In this document: one piece after another, positions 22,724 to 34,670 of the stretch
How the letters are laid out: every line of letters starts with the position of its first letter
How positions within the stretch are numbered: the first letter of the stretch is position 1
Assembly (NCBI GenBank): GCA_963921425.1
Contig: OY992836.1
Span: 627,501-691,500 of the forward strand
DNA: 64,000 nucleotides
DNA from: Dryas octopetala
Taxonomy: Eukaryota > Streptophyta > Magnoliopsida > Rosales > Rosaceae
Reading direction: 5' to 3'
The notes under the pieces: model-generated
Databases searched by the model: none
What the model saw: the letters and a program-made list of their open reading frames with translations, nothing else
What the model was told of the DNA's origin: nothing
Program-made: the position numbers and the translations under genes

Positions 22724-23045
22724 TGACTTTTGGGGTTTTAAAACCCACCTTTGTAAAAATTATAAGTTTGCCACTCACTTCACATGTCCATATCTTTCGA
22801 ACCGTAACTCCAATTGACGCGTGCTGCGTGTCTACGAATTTGTGGACTCGAGACCTTTCCAACGTGCCCAAAGTCAAAGACGAAAGTCCATTAGTTTTAA
22901 AAGTCAACTTTTGGGTCAAGCCCAGTTTAAAACAAAAATTAAAAATTAACCCAAAACCTTTTTAAATTCCAAATAAATTCCAAAATCCTTAAAATAAATT
23001 CGCAAAGTATTTAAAATAACTCCTTGAAAAATACGGGGTCTTACA
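21202..23045 (-). repeat. 3' LTR of the deleted gypsy element (1,844 bp)
   Basis: Plus-strand ends are TGTAACACCCCGATCC and GGGGTCTTACA. It matches the 5' LTR (24051 onward) closely until the insertions there, and, in reverse, the family A solo LTRs. A (GA)n run lies at 22680-22722 and the U3 block at about 22780-22925 (minus-strand reading). A splice-acceptor-like TTTGC and the 'cctcagcctgcttaac' block lie near 21412-21427. Confidence 0.92.
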
Positions 23046-23060
23046 ATCTACCCCCCTTAA
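23046..23060 (-). other. Polypurine tract of the deleted gypsy element
   Basis: Minus strand reads AAGGGGGGTAGAT immediately before the LTR start TGTAAGACCCC, the typical junction of Tekay/Del-type gypsy elements. Confidence 0.88.
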
Positions 23061-24034
23061 AAAAATTTCGTCCTCGAAATTCCTAAGGCAAAGTAAAAGC
23101 AAAACAGTTGCACACAAACACAAGCAAGCACAACCTATACAAAACACACTTCAGAAAAATCCTTCAGTCCAAAGAAAACTGAGAATAACGCAAGCAAAAG
23201 GGAAAAATAAAAAATACGATGACGATCGAAAACTTCATTTGAGAGCTGCAAGTATAGAACTTGTCGTGTTCCATCCACATCTGTTTTCCAAGATCTTCGA
23301 GTGCAACCAACTTGGTCTTCATTTCCTCGAGTAGCTTGCCACAATTCTCAATGACTCTGAATTCTCCTTCTTCGGAATTTTCCTCTTCATGTGCAAATCG
23401 CTCAATCACTTCTGAAGCGTTGTCACTTGAGATCGCAAAACTGTAGTCGCTGAGTTCTAGCAAACAAACAACAGCCAAGTCCTACCTAGCTACAACCTCG
23501 AAAACCCTACTTACACGGTGAACTAACCCTTCAACCAACCAAAAATATACTACTCCACTGTTTCCCTTGAACCTTTGTTCTCTAACAAATAATCTTACTC
23601 AAACCTTCCAACTCTTCTAAATTCAAACCTCTTACTAAGTCTCCAACTTCCAACTTTCCTGAACTTGCTGCGGAGCAGAGAGGCAATGGCAGTGCACGGG
23701 ACATTTCTCAAAAATTTCTCAAACATTTTCATGGCTCAAATAAAATACATTTTTGAAATCACTTGAAAATCATTTTTTTTCTCAAACTGGCTTTCACAAA
23801 CATTTTCTGAACTGATTTTCTCAAACTGATTTCTCAACTGATTTTCTCAAACTGGTTTCTCAAACACTTTCTCAACTGATTTCCTCAAACTTTCTGTAAC
23901 ATCACCATTCCTCACCCGGGCAGTGTGGGATCACTCACTTCTCCTCACCTGGTAGCTCGCCACTGCCTCGCGCAGCCGCCCACTCAAGGTCTTGGTCCCT
24001 GGGTCTTGCAATCCACACACTTCCGGCCGGGTCT
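23061..24034 (-). other. Internal region of the deleted gypsy element
   Basis: About 1 kb without gag or pol similarity. Part (23750-23890) is low-complexity with repeated 'ctcaaactgattt' variants. One short open frame is listed separately. Confidence 0.7.
23164..23478 (-). CDS. Hypothetical 104-residue protein in gypsy interior
   Basis: The frame starts MAVVCLLELSDYSFAISSDN and has an acidic middle (ERFAHEEENSEEGEF) and a part likely to be helical, perhaps coiled coil (LLEEMKTKLVALEDLGKQMW). A hydrophobic tail follows (IVIVFFIFPFCL). I recognise no family. It may be what is left of a gag leader, a captured host exon or a chance frame. The lack of the usual gag-pol around it makes real translation doubtful. 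Confidence 0.3.
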   Translation of the reverse strand: MAVVCLLELSDYSFAISSDNASEVIERFAHEEENSEEGEFRVIENCGKLLEEMKTKLVALEDLGKQMWMEHDKFYTCSSQMKFSIVIVFFIFPFCLRYSQFSLD

Positions 24035-24035
24035 A

Positions 24036-24050
24036 GCTCTGATGCCAATC
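24036..24050 (-). other. Primer-binding site of the deleted gypsy element
   Basis: After the 5' LTR end the minus strand reads GATTGGCATCAGAGC, close to the initiator tRNA-Met complement TGGTATCAGAGC. This fixes the orientation of the element. Confidence 0.8.
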
Positions 24051-24177
24051 TGTAACACCCCGATCCTAGGGCCCAAAAATACACTGAAACTTTGTCCTTT
24101 AAACTTCTTTTCAAAGAATGAGCCATGCACTTAACATAACAATTAAATACATTTGGTAAATAAGAGTGTGAGCCCAA

Positions 24178-25239
24178 CAAGGAATAAAATTTCGGGTTTC
24201 GAGGAAATTTCGATGGAAATTTCGACGGAAATTTCGAAGATTTTTAAATTTCGACAAAAATTTGACGGAAATGATGGAAATTGATATCAAAATATGGAAA
24301 TTTTGAATGAAACTTTACCATATGTTTATTTATCATATTATCTACTAAATTGATAAAAAATATTGAAGAAACCAAATTATATAGTAGGTTTCATGTGATA
24401 TAAGATAAATATAATGCACGCTGGAGACAAATACTGTTAAATAAAATTAGTATAAAATGAAATTAGTATATTATCTATACTCTATAATATATACACTAAA
24501 CCCTATATATTTTATAATCTATATTCTATATTGTTTAGGATATGGTATATGATACTAGGGTTTAAGCCCTTTAGGGTACTTTAAATTATTTTTTATATAA
24601 AAATATATTATAGTTTACTAGTTTAGGGTTTAAAAATAACTAAACGAAACTCCAAAACGGGCGAACAAAACTCCAAACTATTTTTTTTCTTCACAATTAA
24701 CCCAAAGGCCTCAAACCCCAAACAACCCTAAACCTTTTTTTTTTTTCTTCTTTTTCTTTTTTTTTTTTCTTTTTTTTTCTTCTTTTTCTTTCCTTCCTTT
24801 CCCTTTCCTTTCTTTTCCCCCGAGGCTCCACTGCTCCAGCAACCCCCATTCTTCATTTCTTCTTTTTCTTCTTCTCTCTCTCTCTCTCTGCATCTCCCCC
24901 CGCCGTTGCCCCCTGCCCTTGCCCCGTCACCCCCTGCCCTCAACCCGTCGCCCGCGTCGCCTCTCTCCCTCGATCTCCCCCTGCCGTCGCCTCTCTCTCC
25001 CTCGATCTCCCCCCTGCCACCTCTCCATTTTTCTGCAAAAATCCAAAAACCCAGCTCCAAAACCAGAATACCAGATCTCAAATTCAATGGGTTATGGGCA
25101 CCGTCGAAATTTCGATAATTTCGACAATTTCGACGAAATCATCCCGAAATTTTAGCAAATATGGGTTTCAATTTCGACACCCCCAAAAATCGAAATTTTC
25201 GGCGAAATTTCGCCGAAAACTTCGAAATTTAACACCCTG
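24178..25239. mobile_element. Non-autonomous hAT-like element (1,062 bp)
   Basis: The flanking 8-bp GAGCCCAA occurs at 24170-24177 and 25240-25247 and only once in the uninterrupted 3' LTR near 21337. The ends read inward are CAAGGAATAAAATTTCG and CAGGGTGTTAAATTTCG (13 of 17 match), a hAT pattern. Both subterminal regions are full of AAATTTCG(A) motifs. The middle has a polypyrimidine tract (24730-24900) and a GC-rich segment (24895-25080) that resembles a gene 5' end. No transposase frame is seen. Confidence 0.85.
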
Positions 25240-26402
25240 GAGCCCAAAACATTTATGTAAAATTTACTGTTTAAAATCAGTTAAATCAGATTAAAATGGG
25301 TCCCACTGCCTCCTCAGCCTGCTTAACCTGCAAAACACCAATAACCATACTGTACCATATCCATGGTACACCGGATCATTCAAACAAACAACCTGGTAAG
25401 CTCACTAGAGCTCGTATGAGTGAAATGACTTAAACCATAATCCTCAATTAATCCTTCAATTTCCATGCTCAAAAATAATCCACAACAGTATCCATAATTA
25501 CTCAATCACATCACAAATTCATCAACAAATATTCAAGCATCAAGATAAATATAATTCCTCAAATTCACCTCATAATCCCACCAAAAATAATAATAATCAT
25601 TCTGCCATTCAATTGCCTAATCGTCAACTATTAACCTCAACCTCAAATCATTCCCGTCTTCATTTAATAAACTCAGTGCATAATCATCCTCATTTCCATT
25701 CTCCAAGATTCAAGCCTAGACTTACCAAGTCCTAGCAAACAAATGCACACAAGAAATCAAGCAACAGTTAAACTAACTAATTTCACTCACTGTTTGACCA
25801 CGTAAAATGACAAAAATGCCCTTCTTGGCTCCTTTACTCGGATCTCCAATCCGACAGCATAACGGCATCGGGAATGAGATTTCCCGAGCCCGTGTACCTG
25901 TTAAGCCCAGAAAATCAACATATACAATTCAGAAACACAATTGGGCCACTGATGACCGAAACGGGCGGCCGCCACCACACACGGTGGCTGCCCAACCTAG
26001 AACAGCACACAAAACACACCAAAAACGACGGACCTTTGAAAAGACTCCAGGACTTTCCGAAGAGGCACAACGATTGAGAAAAACCACCAAAATCGCGGCC
26101 ACACAAGGCGGAGCTACAGTGGCCGTGGCTACAAAATAGGGGAATCGAAATCGAATCACAAATGGCTCAAACTAAGTACACAGACACGAAGGAGACGTCG
26201 AGAGGAGCCAAAACGATACCTGGGTCGACGGCCAATTCTCGCCGAAACTGGCCGGAGAAGACGATCGGACAACAATCTTCGATCCGCTGCCGTTTGAGGT
26301 CATCGGAGCATGGGGTAACCACTAGGAGATTCGCCGTGGCCTGGGAAAGAGAACCCAGGTGGTCCGGCGTCGCGATTTGGCCGAAAAATGCGAGATCGCC
26401 GA

Positions 26403-26792
26403 TGTAACGACCCGGCCCAAATTTTCACTAGAAATTTAAATTTTTATTTAACTATGTTTTTAAGAGATTTTTTTTAAAACGTGAAATTGTATTTTAAAGA
26501 TTTTGAGATTTATTTGGAAAATAAAAAGAGTTTTGATTTAAAGTTTTGATTTATTTATTTTTATTTTAATTTAAGCTTGACCAAAAGTTGACTTTTAAAA
26601 AGAATGGGTTTTCGATTTTGAATTTGGGTCCGTTAGATAGGTTTCGATCCCCCGAGTTCATAGACACGTAGCACGCTTCGATCCGAGTTACAGATTGGAA
26701 GATATGGGCGTTTGAAGCGAGGGGCAATTTCGTAAAATGACAAATTGGGGTTTAAAAATCAGATTTTCTAGACTTCTCTCTCTCTCTCTAGA

Positions 26793-26826
<34 letters not shown>

Positions 26827-29325
26827 GAACCTTCTCTCTCTCCTTTATATCTCTCTCTCCTCACGCACACCCCCCCCGGATTCTCTCTCTTTCCTCTCCT
26901 TTCTCTCTGGCCGATCGTCTCCTCCGGCGAGTGTCTCGCCGTCCGGCAGCCAATGGCGACGAGACACCCACCCATCACCTCGCCTTCTCCTTCTCCATCT
27001 TCCCCTAGCCTCTAATCACCCAATCGGACCACCACCACGACGTGACGGCGCGAAATCCGATGCCAGCCCCTGCAGATGACTTGGATTTTCCGGCCAAATT
27101 GCGAGGTCCGACCACTACAAATCGATTCCCCTCGACGTTCTGAGCTTCCCCATACAATTCTTTCACTCCGACGACCTCCCAAAACGGTAGTGCAAAGCTA
27201 GAAGACCGCGGCTACTCCGGTGGCCGTTCCGGCGACTCCGGCGACTTCTGGTCTCGAACCAGGTATTGAAATCGATCCTCTCTTCATTCTCTACAAGTTT
27301 GTATGATTGGTTTGGCCTGATGTTGATCTGAATAGGAAACCCATTTAGACCACCCACAACCACCGCGGATCCACAGTACATGGTGGCGGTGCAGGTGTGT
27401 TTGGGATAGTTTCCAACCATTAAAAATTCCTAGGACCCTTGTGGGGTGTTTTTCGACCATTAAAACTTAAGGAGAAAGTGAAATTTGCAAAAATCCCTTT
27501 TTGGGCTGCCACCTCAGGCCGCCACCGCCGTGTTTTCAGCCACCCACCGACTGCCCAATAGTTTTGTGACCTTCTTTAGACCCTTAATAACGTGTTTGTT
27601 CATGCTAGGTGATTTGAAGGTGATTAGAGAAACTGAACTGGGAATCAGGGCACAAACGGACGCTTGATCAATACCAATCGGCACTCGGACAAGCTCTGGC
27701 TAAGGTTTAACCCATAATTCCCTCTTTCGTATTTGGTATGGTGATTTTGGATAAGTGTGAGAAGTTGGTTTGGAGATTTGAGGTTGATTAGGATTTAATT
27801 ATTATTTTTCGGAATTGAGTTAGGTTGATAAAGTATTGTCTCTCGGCTATTTCTAGTGGCGAACAAGTGTTGAATCGGGAGATGGAAACAAATCTCGGAA
27901 AGGATTGTGCATAGCTTGGTTAATCTGTGAGTGGACATTACTTCCTTAAAATGATAAAATTTATGAAATTTGCATTTTTATCTTGGTTAATTGAATTTGA
28001 TTTGGGATTTGATAAAAATGTTAGATTTCGGATTTCAAATGCTTTATAAGAAAGTTTTTAAAACATATATTTACATGTTGATTTTAGTGAGTTGTTGGGT
28101 TTTGGAAAAAGAATTTAGTTTCTCATTTTATATACAAGGTTCATTTAATATTTCAAATTTGTCGAAAAGTATTAGTTTGATTTATGTATATTGAATTTAA
28201 TTCGGATTTCGTATGTTGGCTTATGGATTTTAAGTTTCTTTTTGAAAAAGTACCTTGATATTTATTTTTGGTGGAAAAAGGATGTATTTGGTTTATGGAA
28301 AAATGGTTTTCAAACCACCTTTGCAGTACCCTCCAGGTTATCAGATTTAATAGGTCTTTGGGACCCATCACGATGCACACATAGGCTTTGGGCCGTGTGT
28401 CGGGATGCTTTGCCCTTTGGGGGCCGCTCTGCGTGCACGTACGACAGAATTTGTGGCTCTGCATGCGTATGACAGATTCTCGGCTCTGCGCATGTATGAC
28501 AAATTATTTATGGCTCTGCATGCGTATGACAGATCCTCGGCTCTGCGCATGTATGACAGATTCTATGGGTATCTGACTGGTGTGTGTTTTCAACTGTTAA
28601 GTATTTTAAGTGATGAGTTTATGGCAGCAAAAGGTTTTTAAGTAAGACGGTTTCAGTTGAACAGTTTATTGATTTTCAATATGTTGAGAATGTTTGAGAA
28701 GAAAATTTTTAGCTCAAGTTATTTATTTATAAATTGACAATATCGATTTCAGTTTGAGAACTTGGACTTTCAAAGTTTGATTTTTAGCTCGGGATTTTAT
28801 TATTTCACTGAGAAATGGTTTTAAAAACTGGGGGATTTCAAAGGACTTTCTAAGATTTTAGAGTTAAACGTGTGTAAAAGGGTTTTCTGAAAAGATATTA
28901 AATCTTTGATTTCATTTTCATTTGATTGTCCACTCACTGAGCCTATCTCACCGTTTTCTCGTTTTTCTTCAATTGTCCCCCAGGTAGTAGCATTGGTGGA
29001 GGTCGAGCCAAACGCGTCGAGGCATAGCATCCATTTTTCATTCCTAGACCCTGTAGGCGCCATGTTTATTTTTGTAAAAATTTATTGTAAATGATTAGTG
29101 GCTCTGATAACAACTCCTAAGGTTTAAGTGGGTCCGAGACCCTTTATTTGCTTGTGGTAGAGGTGGCTGAAAGACTTAGAAGTGCTATTTAACAGGTTTA
29201 TAAGTTTCTGGGTTAGTCCATTTTCAGGGGAGGTTCTGCCGAATTTTCGGTAGGATTTTCCTTGAATTTGGATTCCCGCAGGACCTCTCCGGGTTTCAGG
29301 GTGGAATCTGGGGGCGTTCCTGTCA
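26403..29325 (+). mobile_element. Solo LTR, 2,923 bp, inside the gypsy 5' LTR
   Basis: Begins TGTAACGACCCGGCCC and ends GGGCGTTCCTGTCA. GCCGA flanks it at 26398-26402 and 29326-29330. The uninterrupted 3' LTR has the empty site near 22500 (gattgccgacaagag). It is the closest relative of 17508-20358. The U3 block is near 26590-26740, CT repeats at 26774-26845 and a minisatellite at about 28440-28565. Confidence 0.95.
28440..28565. repeat. Roughly 28-bp minisatellite in solo LTR
   Basis: Four to five units alternate 'ggctctgcatgcgtatgaca' and 'ggctctgcgcatgtatgaca' with short spacers. It replaces the differently sequenced array of the sister LTR at 19485-19625. Confidence 0.85.
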
Positions 29326-29530
29326 GCCGACGAGAGCCTCTCTCGGTCTTCGCGTCGATTTGTCGTGATGGTGGCTCAGCTGGGTGATCTGCGGCCAGGG
29401 AGAGGAAGAGGGGAAGACGGCGAGCAAGTCTGGGCTTCGACCTCCGGCAGCTGTCGCCAGACGCGCCCTCACGCGCCGGTGATAGCGGCGGCTACACTGT
29501 GCAATGCGAGAGAGAGGAACCGAGCGGAGG

Positions 29531-29586
<56 letters not shown>

Positions 29587-29862
29587 ACTGACTTTTGGGG
29601 TTTTAAAACCCACCTTTGTAAAAATTACAAGTTTGCCACTCACTTCACATGTCTATATCTTTCGAACCGTAACTCCAATTGACGCGTGCCGCGTGTCTAC
29701 GAACTTGTGGACTCGAGACCTTTCCAACATGCCCAAAGTCAAAGACGAAAGTCCATTAGTTTTAAAAGTCAACTTTTGAGTCAAGCCCAGTTTAAAACAA
29801 AAATTAAAAATTAACCCAAAACCTTTTTAAATTCCTTGAAAAATACAGGGTCTTACCTTCAT

Positions 29863-31799
29863 CAACCGAGCGAGGTTCGATGTCATCGCTAGTTATGATT
29901 TCGGTAGCTACCGCAAATACAAATATATCATCGATGATAATCTCGTTTCGATTCCAGAGCTCTTTTAAGCATGCATAATTTATAGAGATCTCTCTGTTCT
30001 CGGGAGTGGGTTCAGATGTTGGAGCGTCCCCCAACACCGTCTCTTCTAGGATGGACCCATAATCCGGAATTATTTCGTGAGATGGATCGGTTGAGATTGC
30101 GATGTCAAGAGGACTCGTTTGTGCCAAATTTATCCTCTTCCGGGGAAAGGAGTCCTTCGAACCTAGGGGTCTACCTCGCTTCTGGGCAGGGACATATGAC
30201 TGGTTAGCCGCTATGGCCGTACCTCGTCCATCTGGGACGACACGTCCTTCGGGGACGGATATCCTTGCAGGCACGTTTGTAGCAGGTATATGTGATCTCG
30301 TTACTTTAGCTAGATCAGAGAAAGCGTCTGCCATATTATGAGCTACACTCTGTAGATCTAGAATTCTTCGCACTTCACTATCACATTGTGCGGTTCGGGG
30401 ATCGAGATGAGACATAGTGGGGACATTCCACGTCAAATCATGTCGTTCTTCAAGAACGGTGACGTTCTTATCTCCCCCTAACGGCGGGAAGACTGTCTTA
30501 TCAAAGTGACAATCCGCAAATCTGGCGGTAAAGAGATCACCTGTCAAGGGCTCTAAAAAGCGTATAATAGATGGGGATTCATAACCGACATATATGCCCA
30601 TCCTTCGTTGAGGACCCATTTTGTTACGTTGTGGCAGCGCAACTGGCACGTAAACTGCACACCCAAATATGCGTAAGTACGAAACGTCAGGTTCGTACCC
30701 AGTCACCAGCTGTAACGCGAAATAAGGTTGGGTAGCAGTGGGCCTCAACCGGACCAACATGGTTGCATGCAAGATTGCATAGCCCCACGAAGAAATTGGA
30801 AGCTTGGTGCGCATAACCAAGGTTCGTGCGATCATTTGTAATCTTTTAATGAACGCTTCGGCGAGACCATTCTGGGTGTGAACATGGGGAACTGGATGTT
30901 CAACATCAATCCGAAGGGACATGCAATAATCATCGAAAGTTTTCTATGTAAACTCTCCGGCATTATCAAGTCTTATGGACTTTATGGGATAATCCGGGTG
31001 GTGAGCCCTCAATTTAATGATCTGGACGAGGAGTTTAGCAAAGGCAGCATTTCTTGTGGACAATAGTGTAACATGTGACCACCTTGTCGATGCATCAACC
31101 AAAACCATGAAATATTTAAATGGTCCGCATGGTGGTTGGATAGGTCCACAAATATCCACTTGTATCCTTTGCAGGAAAAGGGCGGAGTCTTTACTAGTCT
31201 TTGCATATGATGGTCTAGTATTCAACTTTCCGAGCGAGCAGGCTTGGCATAGTGTGTCACTAAACACAAGATCCTTATTAGTAAGGGGATGCCCATGTGA
31301 TGAATTGAGGATACGGCGCATCATACCCTGGGTGTCCCAATCGGTCATGCCATAGCAAGAAACTGCTCAAATTGGTTAACTTCTGGTTAACTATGTGATT
31401 TGCCTCAATCGATCTAATGGTGGTCATATAGAGACCTCTCGATAGGCATTTCAATTTCTCCAATGTACGCTTCTGGCCATATAAATTGGAGGTTATGCAA
31501 AGATATTCCACTCCATTTTCCTCAGTGGTTTCAACGTGATAACCGTTGGCTCGAATATCCTTAAAACTCAACAACGTTATTCTGGAACATGGAGAATATA
31601 AGACCTCATTAATGGTAAATTCGGTACCATTGGACAACATAAAATGGGCTTTTCCATGACCCTCTATCAGGTTAGATTGGCCTGATATGGTTGTCACAGA
31701 GGTATGAGTAGGCAATAAGTTTGAAAAATACTTCCGATCTTGGAGTATGGTGTGCATAGTAGCACTGTCAGCCAGACAAAAAACTTCCCCACAAAACAT
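29863..31799 (-). pseudogene. Copia protease-integrase region
   Basis: The protease core is seen as FCLADSATMHTIL near 31780 and the pre-integrase as LSSFLLWHDRLGHPG near 31390. After a frameshift near 31320 comes the integrase: FSDTLCQACSLGKL, QVDICGPIQPPCGPFKYFMV, IKSIRLDNAGEFT. A stop near 30943 is followed by VPHVHTQNGLAEAFIKRLQM and a long C-terminal part to 29863, ending at the TTCAT target site of the gypsy insertion. Integrase inserts the cDNA. The frameshift and stop disable it. Confidence 0.9.
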
Positions 31800-31959
31800 G
31801 CCTATTCATAAATTTAATTCAATGGATCACATGTAAGAAAATAACTTAATTGAATTAAATAATATTCGAGCATAACCAAATTTTCCAAAAATAAATAATC
31901 CAAGTCATAAATCACCAAAATAAAAAAAAAACATTATTCAGAAAATAAATACGGCACAA

Positions 31960-33060
31960 GTGCCGATCATATCCATGTCATCGAGTTTCTAATCCTCGAA
32001 GTGTCCAGTAGCAGTCTGGAAATCAGTGACCTCTAAGGTGGTATCCAAAGGAAATGATCCATCAACTAGATTGGTCTCTTAAGTTCCGCGACTGGCGTGA
32101 TACTCATTTACAGCTTGCGCTGATGCACGGCAGGTGCGAGACCAGTGATTAGTTCCTCCACATTGGTAACAGAGATTATTCTGATTCTGATTCTGATTTT
32201 GGTTCTAATTCTGGTGGCGACGGGCCGGACCAGTGTTCCTTTCATTTCGAGTTTTTGGGGCCGAGGGACCGCGGTTCCTACCACGTGGGCCTTAGCCACT
32301 GGAATTCGAGTTCTGTGGGCCATGACCGCGTGGGCCATGGCCACGTTGGCCTCGGTCATACGGGCCATTTCTCTGAGAACCTTTCCTTTCATATCTCAGG
32401 CGGTCGGACTTTGTGCCATTTCCATGACCACGGTATCCTCTTTCGCGGTTTGAATCGCGATGAGCAACAGCGTTTGCTTCAGGCAATGGTTCTGCTTTAG
32501 TACCGACAGGTCGGGCTTGATCATTTTTCATTAATAAGTTGTTGTTCTTTTCAGCGAGCAACAGAGTGGTGATCAATGCTGAGAACTTGGTAAAATTCCT
32601 CTCCCTGTATTGTTGCTGCATGACCAAACATGAGGTAGGGAAGGTGGAGAAAGTCTTCTCCAATAGGTCAGCTTCGGTGAGTTCCTCCCACAAAATTTGA
32701 GGAGTGACCAGATTCGGCAGATTTCCGAATTATACTCATTCACAGATTTGAAATCCTGAAAACGGATGTTCTGCCAGTCATGTCTTGCTTCAGGCAAGAA
32801 AATGGTCTTCTGATGGTTAAACCGCTCTTCCAGAGCAACCCAAAGAGCTCGTGGATCCTCTTTAGCGAGGTACTCAACTTGGAGTGCTTCTTCCATATGC
32901 TTCTTAATGAAGATCATGGCACTTGCCTTAAGGGACTCTGCAACAACATTGTCTGCATTGATTGTCGATCTCATCTTCTTGGCAGTCAAATGAAGCTTAA
33001 CATCTTGAGTCCACTTTAAATAGTTCTTCCGGAAACTTCCAAAGCGACGAAATCAAGCTT
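31960..33060 (-). pseudogene. Copia gag
   Basis: Minus-strand reading gives the gag domain: KKMRSTINADNVVAESLKAS, KEDPRALWVALEERFNHQKT, DFKSVNEYNSEICRI, then after a frameshift near 32700 DLLEKTFSTFPTSCLVMQQQ and ERNFTKFSALITTLLLAEKN. A Gly/Arg/His/Asn-rich stretch follows (QRGHGPRGHGPQNSN) and a CCHC zinc knuckle CYQCGGTNHWSRTC near 32165. Several stops interrupt the tail. Gag packages RNA. Confidence 0.85.
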
Positions 33061-33417
33061 GTTGAGATTTGACATTCTTTGGTTGAATGGAACAAATAAT
33101 CATAATTAGTGCTTCGGGCAATAACATCCATAAATAATAAATAAGAACTTCAAGTTCTATAACATGGTATAGACATGTAAAATCTACTGGTTTTATCATG
33201 TATGGTGAATTTATAAAGGAAACTTCAGGTTCCTTATAAGGCATTATTGAAGCTACAGGCTCAATATTTATGCATGAACTACTGTTTCATTAATTACCTG
33301 CAATTTCTACACATATACTCTAGTGCAAAATTTAAACAAGTAAGATATTCATATACCCAAGAAGAACACAAAAATATCACAAAATTGTTTGAATATTTAA
33401 ATTATTAAAATATTCGT

Positions 33418-33640
33418 GGGGCTGACGTGGCAGCTTGGTGGCTGCCTGCGTGGCAGCATGGTGGGCAGCGAAGCTGCTGCTGGCAGCATGGTACGCTGCT
33501 GCTGGCAGCGAGGGGCTGCGCTGCTGCTGGCAGCGGCTTGCTGCGCTGCTACTGGCAGCATGTCGGCGCTGCTGCTGGCAATGGCGCAGCGGCGCGAGGC
33601 AGCGAGGGTGAGGGGCTGGCGGCTGCTGGCCACGCGCGGG
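33418..33640. repeat. GC-rich CTGGCAGC-type repeat in copia leader
   Basis: About 220 bp dominated by variations of 'ctgctgctggcagc' lie between the gag start and the 5' LTR. Composition differs sharply from the AT-rich sequence on both sides. No gene is recognised; the open frames here follow from the repeat. Confidence 0.8.
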
Positions 33641-33906
33641 GTGGTTTTCCAATCACCCAAAAATTATTCCTCTTTTTTATTTTAATCATTCAATCCAAGA
33701 AGACATGTATAAAATATGTAAACCCAAATAAATCAATCACATAAATTTAGGGTTCATGCTTCATGGAGATTTTTCAATCAATCAAGGTTAAATAACCATG
33801 AACATAAAATTATTTTATAAAACCTACTTGGTTGAAGAACAAATTGAATGATGATCCTCTTTTGTTTGGCGATCCACAATCCAAAGAGCTTCTCGTGCTG
33901 ATAACG

Positions 33907-34095
33907 TGTTGTAAAAGTATGTAGAAATTAGGGTTTGTGGAAAAGAGAGGCAGAGAGAATATATCAGTCTATGTATTTCATTCATGTTATAAATATCCTT
34001 ATATAGAGGTAGGGTTTACTAGGTTTAGGATATTTACTAGTATGCCCCTACAACTAAATACAGGAATAGCCACTTATAACAATATATTTACAACA
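33907..34095 (-). repeat. Minus-strand copia 5' LTR
   Basis: 189 bp, same length as 16013-16201. The minus strand continues from the LTR as CGTTATCAGCACGAGAAG, the place of the primer site, though the usual TGGTATCAGAGC is not present. Confidence 0.92.
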
Positions 34096-34487
34096 CACGA
34101 TATATTCTCTCAAAATACAAAATCACAAATCAAACACAAATTTATTTCAAAGGCATTGCAGTGAATAGTTCATTGATGAATCATCTCCAATATGTTCTAA
34201 TCATATAATTACAGTAGAAATTTTCATATTCAAATAATTAACATGTAAACAAGCTTTTCTCAATTTTTAATTACATGTTGAAAAAGACAAAAAAGATGTA
34301 GTAATTAATCCATCCACCCTTGAAACACTTACATAAGTTGCAAATAATAATCCAACTACAGAATAATATATAATAAGTTACATGAATGATGGATATAACA
34401 ATTATACATGGAAGTATTGCTATGATAACAACTTATGCGATATAACAATTATACGTGATAGCAGATATCCTTCTACTCAAATAGTAC
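34096..34487 (-). other. MULE intron 1 remnant
   Basis: AT-rich MULE sequence between the copia and the solo LTR; the same intron continues at 37335-37536. No coding segment recognised. Confidence 0.6.
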
Positions 34488-34670
34488 TGTAACGACCCGA
34501 TCCAAAGTTGACTTTTAAAACTAATGGACTTTCGTCTTTGACCTTGGATCCGTTTGATAGATCTCGAGTCTACGAGTTCGTAGACACGAAGCACGTATAA
34601 AACAGAGTTATAGTTTGAGAGATATGAGCATTTGAAGGAAAGGGCAATTTTGTAATTTTTACAAAAGGGG

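Larger units (their letters stand above)
21202..29857 (-). mobile_element. Deleted gypsy element with long LTRs (chromovirus/Tekay-like), minus strand
   Basis: The 3' LTR is 21202-23045 and the 5' LTR 24051-29857; the latter holds two further insertions. TTCAT flanks the element (21197-21201 and 29858-29862). The polypurine tract next to the 3' LTR and the sequence before it ('gaatttcgaggacgaa' on the minus strand) are typical of chromovirus gypsy elements. The interior is only 1,005 bp and encodes no gag or pol, so the element depended on others to move. Confidence 0.92.
24051..29857 (-). repeat. 5' LTR of the deleted gypsy element, split by two insertions
   Basis: LTR segments are 24051-24177, 25240-26402 and 29331-29857 (after counting out target duplications). 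They match the 3' LTR in order, for example the block near 25800-26400 against 21900-22500. The end reads GGGTCTTACC at 29857 where TTACA is expected. The small number of visible differences from the 3' LTR suggests a fairly recent insertion. Confidence 0.9.
16013..34095 (-). mobile_element. Ty1/copia element (minus strand), interrupted by two LTR-element insertions
   Basis: Two 189-bp LTRs (16013-16201 and 33907-34095) begin TGTTGTAAAAG and end TTTACAACA. The flanks are cacca and cacga, a 5-bp duplication with one change. In minus-strand order: 5' LTR, leader, gag (33060-31960), protease-integrase (31799-29863), reverse transcriptase (21201-20364), RNase H (17507-16709), a 3' region with repeats, polypurine tract, 3' LTR. 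Without the two insertions and their duplications it is about 6.6 kb. It lies in intron 1 of the MULE gene. Several stops and frameshifts disable it. Confidence 0.92.

Noticed and set aside
21907..22919. Several frames of 60-226 residues on both strands
   Set aside because: All lie in the LTR of the deleted gypsy element and recur, partly broken, at 25807-26407; composition explains them.
24711..25087. Lys/Glu-rich frame on the minus strand
   Set aside because: Produced by a polypyrimidine tract in the hAT-like element.
29504..29779. Arg/Glu-rich frame
   Set aside because: Produced by a (GA)n microsatellite in LTR sequence.
33377..33744. Ala/Ser/Gln-rich frames on both strands
   Set aside because: Translation of the CTGGCAGC repeat.
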